A stretch of DNA of 64,000 bases from Achromobacter sp. Root83. Lineage in GTDB: Bacteria > Pseudomonadota > Gammaproteobacteria > Burkholderiales > Burkholderiaceae_B. Below, piece by piece: positions 52,688 to 61,103 of the stretch. The notes beneath the pieces are model-generated. The model did no database searches. It worked only from the letters and a program-made list of their open reading frames with translations, and was not told the DNA's origin. Both the position numbers and the translations under genes were made by a program. Position 1 is the stretch's first letter, and the number at the start of each line of letters is the position of its first letter. The stretch lies in the NCBI RefSeq assembly GCF_001428845.1, contig NZ_LMIU01000022.1, positions 248,001 to 312,000 of the forward strand, given 5' to 3'.

Positions 52688-54826
52688 ATGACCACGACTA
52701 CGCCCGCTCAATTCTCCCCCGCAGGATTCGTCCCCACTGAAGAACAAGTAAAAATCCAGATCTCGCGGAACCGGACCACGCTTGTCATTGCTAATGCGGG
52801 CGCCGCAAAAACGACGACCTTGGCCCTGCGCATCGGGGAAGCGCTTACCCGGGGCCTGGCGCCCGAAGACATCCTGGCGCTGACCTTCACCGACGAAGCC
52901 CGGCAGGTGTTGCAAAGCCGCCTGCAGGACGTGGGCATCGCCTACAACACCGCCAGGCGGGTCAACGTCCAGACCATGGAAGACTTCGCGCAGCGGGTGC
53001 TGTCGAACATCGAAGACGGCAAGCCGGAAATCCTGCATTCCACGCGCGAACAACAGAGCTTTGCCTTGTCGGCGCTGGAAAACGTGGCGCTTGGCCACCC
53101 GCAGTACGCCGACCTGCTCGACATCCGCACACACAACACCGCCGTCAGCCAGTTCCTGGATGGGTTGCTGAAGCTGAAGGCCACGATGCAGATCTTCGGA
53201 GACGGCGGGGACGATCCCCAGTACGCGGCGGAAAGCGCGAACACGCCGCTGACCGACTATCTGTGGGCCATTGAATATGAAAAGCAGCGCGTCGACGTCT
53301 TTGGCCACGTGGCGGCCCGAGGGTTCTTCGATGCCAGCTACGACCTCGCCAGCAGGCTGACGGCGGAGCCGGATACGCGGCACCAACTGCCGTTCTACAA
53401 ACTGGTGGTCTGCGATGAACTGCATGACATCAACGAAGCATCGTTCCGCATTCTTGAGGCGTTGTTGAGCATCGGCATCAGCTACTTCGTCGGTGTCGGA
53501 GACAAGGACCAGGTCATCTATTCCCACCTGGGCGCGGACGAATCATTCCTGCGGCATCGCATCGCCTCCAGTTTTCCGGACTGCGCGACGCTTCCGCTGA
53601 CGATGACGTACCGGCATGGGCCGCATCTGGCATACGCCATGGAAGCGTTCAAGCACAAACCCGTCGACTCCAATCTTCCCGTGCGCACGGAGATCCGCGA
53701 GCCGACGTATCCGGACGCCCCAGGCGCGTGCGGGATCGAAGCCGTCAACGCCGCGCTGCAATGGAAGCAGGACGGCAGGGCGCTGGACAAGTGCTGCATC
53801 CTGCTGCGCGACGCCCATCAATCCATCGAAATCGAAAATGCGCTGATGAACGCCGGCGTGCAGTACCGCACGCTGACGATGAACAGCTACCTGCTGCGCG
53901 AAGAGATCCTGTTTCTACGCGGCATGATCGCCATCGCGCTCGATGATTTCCATCACGTCGCGTCGCCCGCCACGCGCGAGGCGATCGTGGAAGCGCTGGC
54001 CACATTCGCGGAGGTTCCGCTGACGCCGCAGGAGCTGCGCGAAGCCAAGACCACGCTCTCGAAAGAACCGTCCGCGCTGAAGCATTTTTTTGACGGGCAG
54101 ATACAGCGCGTGGGCAGCGTCTCCGCGCGCACCCGCATCGCGGATGCCGTGGCCCATCTGCGCGGCCTGGCTGCCGACACTCCCGCGCACGGCGCGTTGG
54201 AGCATGTCTGCCACATCATGGATATGGATAATCTGGCCCGGCGCCTGTACGTCCATCCCTACGAAGCGTCCGTGGTTACCAGGTCCGTAAGCGGATTCAT
54301 CGCCACCGCCCAGAGTTCCGGCAAGAGCCTGCGGCAGTTTTCCGAATGGATCGGCGCCGCGGAAGCCTTTGCCGGCGCGCGCCCAGCCAAAAACGCCGTG
54401 TTGGTGGACTGCATCGTCAACGTCAAGGGTAAGGAATTCGAACACGTCATTCTGCCTTTCATGGCCGCCGGCGAATTTCCCAGTCCGCTGCGAGAACTTG
54501 AAGAGGAAAAGAACCTGTTCTACGTCGCCGCCACCCGAACGAAATCGCGCTTGACCCTGATTTCCCCCGAAGCCCCCGCGCAGCGCAGCGCGTTCCTGGC
54601 GCAAATGCAGCTGGACGGCATCCAGAAGCGAGCGGACACCGCCCTACGCCGCAATGTGGCCACGCCCGCAAAAGCCCTGGGCCACCGCGATCTCAAGGTC
54701 GCTTACGCGAACAGAGAGGTGGTGAAGGCGCTGGGGGCTCAGTGGGACAAGACTCGGAAGGTCTGGTACGTGCCGGGTAATCTGGACCCGGAGCCTTTCA
54801 GGCAGTGGTTTGCCGACCCTTCCTAG
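52688..54826 (+). CDS. UvrD-like superfamily 1 helicase with C-terminal DUF5710 domain
   Basis: A 712-residue protein. SF1A helicase motifs: Q motif glutamine (E-E-Q at 18-20), Walker A N-A-G-A-A-K-T-T-T (36-44; alanines replace the usual glycine before lysine), Walker B C-D-E-L-H-D-I-N (242-249), motif III G-D-K-D-Q-V-I-Y-S-H-L-G-A (271-283), motif IV T-Y-R-H-G, motif V V-N-V-K-G-K-E-F-E-H-V, motif VI E-E-E-K-N-L-F-Y-V-A-A-T-R. The last 45 residues (L-K-V-A-Y-A-N-R-E ... W-Y-V-P-G) form a DUF5710 domain, often attached to plasmid or mobile-element proteins. No RecB-type nuclease domain is present. It stands alone beside antitoxin-like and restriction genes. Confidence 0.87.
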   Translation: MTTTTPAQFSPAGFVPTEEQVKIQISRNRTTLVIANAGAAKTTTLALRIGEALTRGLAPEDILALTFTDEARQVLQSRLQDVGIAYNTARRVNVQTMEDFAQRVLSNIEDGKPEILHSTREQQSFALSALENVALGHPQYADLLDIRTHNTAVSQFLDGLLKLKATMQIFGDGGDDPQYAAESANTPLTDYLWAIEYEKQRVDVFGHVAARGFFDASYDLASRLTAEPDTRHQLPFYKLVVCDELHDINEASFRILEALLSIGISYFVGVGDKDQVIYSHLGADESFLRHRIASSFPDCATLPLTMTYRHGPHLAYAMEAFKHKPVDSNLPVRTEIREPTYPDAPGACGIEAVNAALQWKQDGRALDKCCILLRDAHQSIEIENALMNAGVQYRTLTMNSYLLREEILFLRGMIAIALDDFHHVASPATREAIVEALATFAEVPLTPQELREAKTTLSKEPSALKHFFDGQIQRVGSVSARTRIADAVAHLRGLAADTPAHGALEHVCHIMDMDNLARRLYVHPYEASVVTRSVSGFIATAQSSGKSLRQFSEWIGAAEAFAGARPAKNAVLVDCIVNVKGKEFEHVILPFMAAGEFPSPLRELEEEKNLFYVAATRTKSRLTLISPEAPAQRSAFLAQMQLDGIQKRADTALRRNVATPAKALGHRDLKVAYANREVVKALGAQWDKTRKVWYVPGNLDPEPFRQWFADPS

Positions 54827-55141
54827 GCTAGGCCGCGATTTGGCGAGCGTATCGGCTCGCGCAGCCGTCCCACCGACTTCCAGGCGTCGTTCCGCTAGTG
54901 TGGTGAGGTATCAGACCGATCCTACCCGTCCCGCGAGCACAAGCACCACCGACCTTCCCGTAGACTGAACTCACCGCTGCCGCAATAGTGATCCGGAATC
55001 ACGGCCGGACGCCGATGGACCTCCGTCCACATATCTTGTGGCGTGTTTGTCCAGAGTGCATCTGCGTTTCGCGTTGATCCTCTTTAATGCCCGACAGGCC
55101 GGTGCCGGCTACAAGGCAAGGGACTGGAAACGGAGAAATAC
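54827..55141. other. 315-bp gap before the antitoxin-like gene
   Basis: No gene is recognised. Two short inverted repeats lie here: GTGAT-N5-ATCAC at 54988-55002 and TGGAC-N4-GTCCA at 55016-55029, both possible operators for the HTH protein downstream. One frame is open from about 55020 and ends in a TGA overlapping the antitoxin ATG (Y-K-A-R-D-W-K-R-R-N-T, stop), as a toxin gene would, but what it encodes does not resemble a RelE/HigB toxin. Confidence 0.4.
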
Positions 55142-55483
55142 ATGAGCAGCCGCAAACATGCCGCCTCGGTCTCCCACAGCGAGAGCACCATCGCCGAGCT
55201 GCGTGCTGATCGAGCCTTTGCGGTCGAATACCTGAAATCCGCGATGGAAGAACTGGACAACTCGGAGCATCGCGCGGTCGGTCTGCTTGCGCTTCGCGAC
55301 GTGGCCGAGGCATACGGCGGACTGGGATTGGTCGCGCAGGAAGCTGGTATCACCCGAGAAGCGCTCTATCGGGCGCTGTCGCCAACCGGCAACCCGACCC
55401 TCAAGACCTTGCTGGCGGTGCTGCATGCGCTGGAGCTGAGGCTGTCCGTAGCGCCTGCCGAGCGCACGGTGTCACACGCTTGA
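55142..55483 (+). CDS. Orphan antitoxin-like HTH protein (HigA/addiction-module antidote family)
   Basis: A 113-residue protein with a C-terminal helix-turn-helix (about 50-105): A-L-R-D-V-A-E-A-Y-G-G-L-G-L-V-A-Q-E-A-G split over two helices, then I-T-R-E-A-L-Y-R-A-L-S, G-N-P-T-L-K-T-L-L-A-V-L-H-A-L-E-L-R-L. This is the pattern of 'probable addiction module antidote' proteins, normally preceded by a RelE/ParE toxin. No toxin gene is recognised on either side. A GGAAACGGAG purine run serves as ribosome site. It may have lost its toxin or act as a stand-alone regulator. Confidence 0.82.
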   Translation: MSSRKHAASVSHSESTIAELRADRAFAVEYLKSAMEELDNSEHRAVGLLALRDVAEAYGGLGLVAQEAGITREALYRALSPTGNPTLKTLLAVLHALELRLSVAPAERTVSHA

Positions 55484-55522
55484 GCGAGCGCGGCGAAGTA
55501 TCCGATGATCGCTTGCACAAAT

Positions 55523-56407
55523 CTACGATCGTCTAAATATTTGGTCACGATGAAAACCAAGATAGCCAGACGTCTGGCTGGAAAACTCGCCCACATTCCA
55601 ACGTGTCGGCAGCCCCCACGCGTTGATCACCGCGGCAACCTCTGGAACAAACAACAGATCACCACAATCTTGAAACGATATCCACCCCTGATCAAACAAC
55701 CGATCCACATGTGGGGCTAGCATCAATCCGTTGTGCCCATCCAATCGCTCTGCGTTCGAGCTACTTCTCCAGGGTTTGATATGACTGGCAATCAGAAAAT
55801 TCGCGTCCGACACCCCCGTTAATCGACATCTCGGCTCGAGCCGTAGAACCTCTCTCCGGTACGTTCCCTGCCCGACCCTAGCCTGATGCAACCGAATTTT
55901 CTCCGTCGCCGGAATATTCTGCGCGTTCACCTCGGCATCGTCAGCAAGATTTAGGACTAGTGCTTCATTCACCCCGACGTTACGCAACAGCCATTCACAA
56001 AACTCTTTGCTGATCGAAGTCAGATAGGCCAACTGGGCCTTTCCGTTAGGTTGGAGTGGCGCATTTTTTAAGGCTAGAAACCCGCTAATAGTTTCCACGT
56101 AGGGCTTCAGCGAGAAAGGCAACGGTAACATTTCCCACTGTACTTTGACCTCCCACCCCAGGTCACTCCAACCATTCTCCGCATAGCCAGGCTTGGGTTC
56201 CGAATCAAGGGCGCTCGTCAAGGCGATCCCCACGGCCCGCACATGCTGCTTGGCATAGGAAATGATCAGATCACCAGGGCGGACTGCAGCCACATTGAGC
56301 CATGGGGTTCTCTGCACATCCCCCGGATGAACTTGTGGGCACCAGATGTACCCACCTCCGAGCTCCACCTTATAGGACTTGCTGTGATTGACCCACCAGA
56401 AGTTCAT
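55523..56407 (-). CDS. EVE-HNH endonuclease, probable modification-dependent (type IV) restriction enzyme
   Basis: A 294-residue protein of two parts. Residues 1-140 form an EVE (PUA-like, modified-base-binding) domain: F-W-W-V-N-H-S-K-S-Y at the start, V-R-P-G-D-L-I-I-S-Y-A and V-R-A-V-G-I-A-L-T-S. Residues 185-260 form an HNH nuclease: C194-R-L-T-G, A-S-H-I-K-P-W with His209, E-R-L-D-G-H-N-G-L-M-L with Asn226, then H233 in A-P-H-V-D-R-L-F-D. VcaM4I-type EVE-HNH enzymes cut DNA with modified cytosines. The ATG at 56407 has AAGGAG six bases ahead; an upstream ATG would add 20 residues. GC content is lower than that of most neighbours. Confidence 0.87.
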   Translation of the reverse strand: MNFWWVNHSKSYKVELGGGYIWCPQVHPGDVQRTPWLNVAAVRPGDLIISYAKQHVRAVGIALTSALDSEPKPGYAENGWSDLGWEVKVQWEMLPLPFSLKPYVETISGFLALKNAPLQPNGKAQLAYLTSISKEFCEWLLRNVGVNEALVLNLADDAEVNAQNIPATEKIRLHQARVGQGTYRREVLRLEPRCRLTGVSDANFLIASHIKPWRSSSNAERLDGHNGLMLAPHVDRLFDQGWISFQDCGDLLFVPEVAAVINAWGLPTRWNVGEFSSQTSGYLGFHRDQIFRRS

Positions 56408-56588
56408 CCTTCGCTCCTTGTTATCTTTTGTAATAGTAGCGAAGGATTTGGAGCAACCCGAAATCACTCCATGATCTGAGGTCCAGGCTTTCGGTGCCGC
56501 CCCAAACCCCGTTTATGATGGCAACGTAGCGAGTACGCCCAAATGCGTTACTCTCCCCTCCCCAAATCAAGCCCGCAAGGAGCCCCTC

Positions 56589-56870
56589 ATGGCACAAGCC
56601 TCCGCCCGTCACATCCTCGTTTCCACCGAAGCCAAGGCCAACGAACTCAAGACCGCCATTGAAAACGGCGGCGACTTCGCTCAGCTCGCCAAGGAAAACT
56701 CCAGCTGCCCGTCGAGCCGTGACGGTGGCAACCTGGGTTCCTTCGGCCCGGGCCAGATGGTCAAGGAATTCGACACCGTGGTGTTCAGCGCCCCGGTCGG
56801 CGTCGTCCAGGGCCCCGTGAAGACCCAGTTCGGCTATCACCTGGTTGAAGTGACCAGCCGCCAGGACTAA
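56589..56870 (+). CDS. ppiC: Parvulin-type peptidyl-prolyl cis-trans isomerase
   Basis: A 93-residue single-domain parvulin with no signal peptide, so cytoplasmic. The family pattern is A-S-A-R-H-I-L-V at the start, G-G-D-F-A-Q-L-A-K-E-N-S in the middle, G-G-N-L-G-S-F-G-P-G-Q-M-V, F-G-Y-H-L-V-E-V at the end, with the two conserved histidines. It is the size of E. coli PpiC (Par10). AGGAG precedes the ATG and an intrinsic terminator follows, so it is monocistronic. Confidence 0.95.
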   Translation: MAQASARHILVSTEAKANELKTAIENGGDFAQLAKENSSCPSSRDGGNLGSFGPGQMVKEFDTVVFSAPVGVVQGPVKTQFGYHLVEVTSRQD

Positions 56871-56890
56871 GTCCCGCTGCTGTCCTGAAG

Positions 56891-56927
56891 AAGCCGCCGC
56901 CCGGAGCAATCCTGGCGGCGGCTTTTT
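56891..56927 (+). terminator. Intrinsic terminator of ppiC
   Basis: An 11-bp stem AAGCCGCCGCC / GGCGGCGGCTT with a 12-base loop, running into TTTTT. It starts 20 bases after the stop codon. Confidence 0.92.
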
Positions 56928-57091
56928 CATGGCGGCTCGGTGTTGCCCGGCACGTTGCACCGCAGCACCGGATTCCCTATCAATTGATAATTTCTGTTCA
57001 GGTGACAGGCACCGGAAGCGTGCGACAGAATGGCCCACACCCGGAGGAGACAGCCGGGGCCATAAGAATCCAACGCGCACGCCAGAGGCCC

Positions 57092-58024
57092 ATGAAAAAG
57101 TCCAGGAAGGTCATCATTACCTGCGCCATTACCGGCTCGGTCCATACGCCGTCGATGTCGCCGCATCTGCCCGTCACGCCCGACGAGATCGCGCGATCCG
57201 CGCTGGAGGCCGCGGAGGCTGGCGCGGCGATCGTGCATTTGCATGCGCGCCAACCCGATACCGGCCAGCCGACCCAGGATCCGGCGCTGTACGCGCAGTT
57301 CCTGCCGCGCATCAAGGAAGCTTCCGACGTGGTGATCAACATCACCACGGGCGGGTCGCCGGTGCTGCCGATTGCCGAGCGCATGGCACCGGCGCTGCGG
57401 TTCAAGCCCGAAGTGGCGTCGCTGAACATGGGGTCGATGAACTTCGGGATGTATGAGCTGGTAGAACGCTTCAAGGAGTTCAAACACGCCTGGGAACTGC
57501 CGTATCTGGAAGGCAGCAACGATCTGATCTTCAGGAATACGTTCAAGGATATCGAGCACATCCTGTCGTCCTGCAGCGATAACGGTACGCGGTTCGAGAT
57601 CGAATGCTATGACATCGGGCATCTTTATACGGCGGCGCATTTCGTGGACCGCAAGCTGCTGAAACCGCCGTTCCTGATCCAGTCGGTGTTTGGGATACGC
57701 GGCGGGATCGGCACGCACCCCGAAGACGTGATGATGATGAAGCGCACGGCAGACCGTCTGTTCGGGGACGACTACATCTGGTCGGTGCTGGCCGCCGGCC
57801 GCAAGCAGACGCCGCTGACGACGATGGCGGCGACGATGGGGGGAAATGTGCGCGTGGGGCTGGAGGATTCCTTGTGGGAAGGGCCGGGCGAGCTGGCGCG
57901 GTCGAATGCGGATCAGGTGCGCCGGATTCGCCGGATTCTTGAGGATCTGTCGCTGCAAGCCGCCACACCCGACGACGCGCGTAAGACGCTGCAACTGAAG
58001 GGACGCGGCAACGTCGCGTTCTGA
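57092..58024 (+). CDS. BKACE-family beta-keto acid cleavage enzyme (DUF849)
   Basis: A 310-residue protein of the family that condenses a beta-keto acid with acetyl-CoA to give acetoacetate and a CoA ester (Kce is the type member). Seen: V-I-I-T-C-A-I-T-G-S at the N-terminus, the zinc H-x-H in I-V-H-L-H-A-R, N-I-T-T-G-G, L-N-M-G-S-M-N-F and G-G-N-V-R-V-G-L-E-D-S with the conserved C-terminal acidic site. The ATG at 57092 matches the family start; the longer frame adds 36 unlike residues. It is first in an operon with a solute-binding protein and an SDR. The substrate side chain cannot be read from sequence alone. Confidence 0.9.
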   Translation: MKKSRKVIITCAITGSVHTPSMSPHLPVTPDEIARSALEAAEAGAAIVHLHARQPDTGQPTQDPALYAQFLPRIKEASDVVINITTGGSPVLPIAERMAPALRFKPEVASLNMGSMNFGMYELVERFKEFKHAWELPYLEGSNDLIFRNTFKDIEHILSSCSDNGTRFEIECYDIGHLYTAAHFVDRKLLKPPFLIQSVFGIRGGIGTHPEDVMMMKRTADRLFGDDYIWSVLAAGRKQTPLTTMAATMGGNVRVGLEDSLWEGPGELARSNADQVRRIRRILEDLSLQAATPDDARKTLQLKGRGNVAF

Positions 58025-58055
58025 ATAATCGTTCTATCCAGTGGGGAGACCAGAC

Positions 58056-59255
58056 ATGAAAAAGACATTGTGCGCGACGGCCGTGGCCGCGCTGTTGGGG
58101 ATGGCGGGCGCGGCGCAGGCCGATGATGGAGTGATCCGCATCGGGTTCATCACGGACATGTCCGGCTTGTCGGCGGACGCCGACGGGCCGGGCGGCGCCG
58201 AGGCGATCAAGATGGCGGTGGCGGACCTGGGCGGGGTGGTGGCGGGCAAGAAGGTCGAGGTGCTGGTGGCCGACCACCAGAACCGCGCCGACATCGCGTC
58301 GTCCCGTGCGCGGGAATGGCTGGACCAGAAGGGCGTGAACATGCTGATCGCGGGCGCGAATTCGGCGGCGGCGCTGGCGATGGCGAAGGTGGCCGAGGAA
58401 AAGAAGACGCCATTCTTCGTGGTGAGCGCGGGCGCGTCGGAACTGACGAATGCGCAGTGCACGCCCTACACCGTGCATTACGTGTACGACACCGTGTCCC
58501 TGTCGCGCGGTACGGCGCGCGCCATGATGAAGGAAGGCAACAAGGACTGGTTCTTCCTGACGGTGGACCATGCCTTCGGACATGCGCTGGAGCGGGACGC
58601 GGCGGCGGTCGTGCAGGCGGACGGCGGCAATACCAAGGGGCGGGTGCGCCATCCGTTGAACTCGTCCGATTTCTCGTCGTTCATCCTGCAGGCGCAGGCC
58701 TCGGGCGCGCAGGTGCTGGGGCTGGCCAATTCCGCCAGCGACACCAGCAATGCGGTGAAGGCCGCGAATGAATTCGGGCTGACGCCCAAGATGAAGATCG
58801 CGGGTCTGCTGGTGCTGATCACGGACGTGCACGCGCTGGGCCTGCAGGCGGCGCAGAACATGTACCTGACCACGGCCTGGTACTGGGATCAGGACGATCC
58901 GTCGCGCAAGTGGGCGTCGCGCTTCGAGGCCGTGATGAAGAAGAAGCCGTCGATGCTGCAAGCGGGCGACTATTCCGCGGCGACGACCTATCTGAAAGCG
59001 GTGGAAGCCACCAAGAGCACCGACGGCGAGACCATCATGAAGTGGCTGAAGGCGAACCCGGTGAACGACTTTTTCGTGAAGGACGGCAAGATCCGCGCCG
59101 ATGGGCTGATGGTGCACGACATGTTCCTGATGCAGGTGAAGACGCCGGCGGAATCCAGGGGACCCTGGGACTACTACAAGCTGGTGACCCGGGTGCCGGG
59201 CGATCAGGTCTATACGTCGCCCGCGGAATCGACCTGCCGCCTGATGAAGCCTTGA
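58056..59255 (+). CDS. Branched-chain-amino-acid-type ABC substrate-binding protein (LivJ family)
   Basis: A 399-residue periplasmic protein. The signal peptide ends near residue 23 (A-A-Q-A-D-D-G). Then come I-R-I-G-F-I-T-D-M-S-G-L and A-I-K-M-A-V-A-D-L-G-G, A-G-A-N-S-A-A-A-L and H-Y-V-Y-D-T-V-S-L-S, the class 4 binding fold. GTGGGGAGAC precedes the ATG. It lies 31 bases after the DUF849 gene and four before the SDR gene. No LivHMGF genes are present here. Its ligand is probably the precursor of the beta-keto acid cleaved by the BKACE enzyme. Confidence 0.9.
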   Translation: MKKTLCATAVAALLGMAGAAQADDGVIRIGFITDMSGLSADADGPGGAEAIKMAVADLGGVVAGKKVEVLVADHQNRADIASSRAREWLDQKGVNMLIAGANSAAALAMAKVAEEKKTPFFVVSAGASELTNAQCTPYTVHYVYDTVSLSRGTARAMMKEGNKDWFFLTVDHAFGHALERDAAAVVQADGGNTKGRVRHPLNSSDFSSFILQAQASGAQVLGLANSASDTSNAVKAANEFGLTPKMKIAGLLVLITDVHALGLQAAQNMYLTTAWYWDQDDPSRKWASRFEAVMKKKPSMLQAGDYSAATTYLKAVEATKSTDGETIMKWLKANPVNDFFVKDGKIRADGLMVHDMFLMQVKTPAESRGPWDYYKLVTRVPGDQVYTSPAESTCRLMKP

Positions 59256-59259
59256 TGCC

Positions 59260-60087
59260 ATGGACCAACCGGAAACGCTCATGAATACCGCCACCAACCT
59301 CGCCGCTCTGCCCGTGGACCTGTCGGGCAAGCGGGTCATCGTCACGGCGGGCGCGGCCGGCATCGGCGCGGCGCTGGCCGACGCCTTCGCCGAGCGCGGC
59401 GCGCGGGTGCATCTGTGCGACGTGGACGAACAGGCGCTGGCGACTTGCCGCCACGCCTGGGCGCGCGCGGATGTCAGCCGCCGCGACGAGATCGACCGCT
59501 ACATGCAGACGGCGCTGTCGCATCTGGGCGGGCTGGACGTGCTGGTCAACAACGCCGGCATCGCGGGGCCGACGGCCGGTATTGCCGACATCACGGCCGA
59601 CGACCTGGACGCCACGCTGGACATCAATCTGGCGTCGCAGTTCCATACGGTGCGTCACGCGCTTCCCGCGCTGCGCGAGGCGGGCGGCGGCAGCATCATC
59701 AACATCAGCTCGGTGGCGGGCCGCATGGGAGTGCCGATGCGCACCCCTTACGCGGCGACCAAATGGGGCGTGGTGGGACTGACGCGTTCCCTGGCCGTGG
59801 AGCTGGGGCCCTTGGGCATCCGGGTCAACGCGCTGCTGCCGGGACTGGTGGCGGGGCCGCGCATCGACCGCGTGATCGCCGCCCGGGCGAAGAACATGGG
59901 ACTGACGGTCGAGGAAGAAACCACGCTGGAGTTGTCCGGCGTCAGCCTGCGGCAGTTCGTGCGCGCGGCGGACATCGCCAATATGGCGCTGTTTCTGGCC
60001 AGTCCTTTCGGGGCGATGGTCAGCGGGCAAGCCATCAGCATCGATGGCGATCTGCAGTCTCTGCCCTGGCAACCGCCCGCGGCATGA
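59260..60087 (+). CDS. Short-chain dehydrogenase/reductase (SDR)
   Basis: A 275-residue classical SDR. The cofactor motif is T-A-G-A-A-G-I-G (a variant of T-G-x-x-x-G-I-G). N-N-A-G-I-A-G is intact. The catalytic set is Ser in I-N-I-S-S-V-A-G, then Tyr and Lys in P-Y-A-A-T-K. Acid residues after strand 2 (C-D-V-D-E) favour NAD. It may oxidise a beta-hydroxy acid to the beta-keto acid used by the DUF849 enzyme in the same operon, which is inference. A second ATG seven codons on (59281) is also possible as start. Confidence 0.9.
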   Translation: MDQPETLMNTATNLAALPVDLSGKRVIVTAGAAGIGAALADAFAERGARVHLCDVDEQALATCRHAWARADVSRRDEIDRYMQTALSHLGGLDVLVNNAGIAGPTAGIADITADDLDATLDINLASQFHTVRHALPALREAGGGSIINISSVAGRMGVPMRTPYAATKWGVVGLTRSLAVELGPLGIRVNALLPGLVAGPRIDRVIAARAKNMGLTVEEETTLELSGVSLRQFVRAADIANMALFLASPFGAMVSGQAISIDGDLQSLPWQPPAA

Positions 60088-60162
60088 CGGCGCGCGGAGC
60101 CGGCCTGGCCGTCCCCGGGGTCGTCCCCAGGTCGTCCCATTATGCGGCCAGGCAAGCGGTGC

Positions 60163-61092
60163 CTAGTCCAGCAGTTCGATGGTGTGCGCGTAAACGCCGT
60201 GGCGGCGTTCCTGGGCGGTGGCGCGCAAGGCGTCCAGCAGCCGGCCCGTCAGGTCCTGGTTGCGCGCTTCGATGCGGGTAATGAGCAAAAAGTCGAACCA
60301 CTGCCGCGAGGCCAGCGGTATCGCCACCAGGTCCGGGAAGGACGCCACGATGTCCGAGGCCGACAAGGCGTTGACCAGGCTGATGCCTTTGACCGCGCGC
60401 ACGGTGCCGGGCACCAGCGACATGTGGGCCTGCATGCCCGATCGCAGCAGCAGCGAGTCGGCGATGTCGCCCTGCGCCACGACGTAGTCGGACCACAGCG
60501 GCTTGACATAGGTGTCGGGCGGGATGTCCCCGACGGCGATGACGTCGCGCCCGGCCAGAGCATGCTCGTGGTGTGCGATCGCCATGACGTCCGCACGCAG
60601 GAACGGGGTAAAGCCCAGCCGGGTGCTGTCGCGCCCGACCGCGCCGAGGCCGAAGTCGGCACGCATGGTTTCCACCGCGCTGATCACTTGCATGGACGAT
60701 TCGACGTCGATGGAAAACGGACGGGTGCCGTTGATGTCCAGATAGCGGCGCACGGCGTCGGCCGCGTAGCCCAGCGCCAGTGCCGGGGATGAGGCGATTC
60801 GCAGGCCGCGTCCGCCGAACTGTTCGATGCTGTGCAGCGCTTCGTCGATGCGCACCAGTTCGTCCAGCACGAACTTGGCTTCGCTGTACAGGTACTGACC
60901 CGCCTCGGTGGGGCGCAATGTCTTGTGGGACCGGTCGAAAAGCTGGACGCCGGTGGCGCTTTCCAGGCGTGAAATCGCGTGGCTGATCGCCGGCTGGGTC
61001 AGGTGCATGGCGTGCGCCGCCTGCCGGGTCGAGCCTGTCATGACCACCGCATAGAAGATGCGCAGGTCGTGGATATTGAAGTTGCGCTTCAT
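60163..61092 (-). CDS. LysR-family transcriptional regulator
   Basis: A 309-residue LysR protein. Helix-turn-helix at 5-65 (I-H-D-L-R-I-F-Y-A-V-V-M-T-G-S-T-R-Q-A-A split over helices, L-T-Q-P-A-I-S-H-A-I-S-R-L) and effector domain at 90-300. It converges on the SDR gene. The start at 61092 is 11 bases after the stop of the DUF1254 gene in the same direction, so the two are probably cotranscribed. Target genes are unclear; the convergent DUF849 operon is one option. Confidence 0.9.
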   Translation of the reverse strand: MKRNFNIHDLRIFYAVVMTGSTRQAAHAMHLTQPAISHAISRLESATGVQLFDRSHKTLRPTEAGQYLYSEAKFVLDELVRIDEALHSIEQFGGRGLRIASSPALALGYAADAVRRYLDINGTRPFSIDVESSMQVISAVETMRADFGLGAVGRDSTRLGFTPFLRADVMAIAHHEHALAGRDVIAVGDIPPDTYVKPLWSDYVVAQGDIADSLLLRSGMQAHMSLVPGTVRAVKGISLVNALSASDIVASFPDLVAIPLASRQWFDFLLITRIEARNQDLTGRLLDALRATAQERRHGVYAHTIELLD

Positions 61093-61103
61093 GCGGCGCC
61101 GGC

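Noticed and set aside
55020-55145. Toxin gene partner of the antitoxin
   Set aside because: The open stretch lacks a start codon with ribosome site and does not resemble RelE, ParE or HigB.
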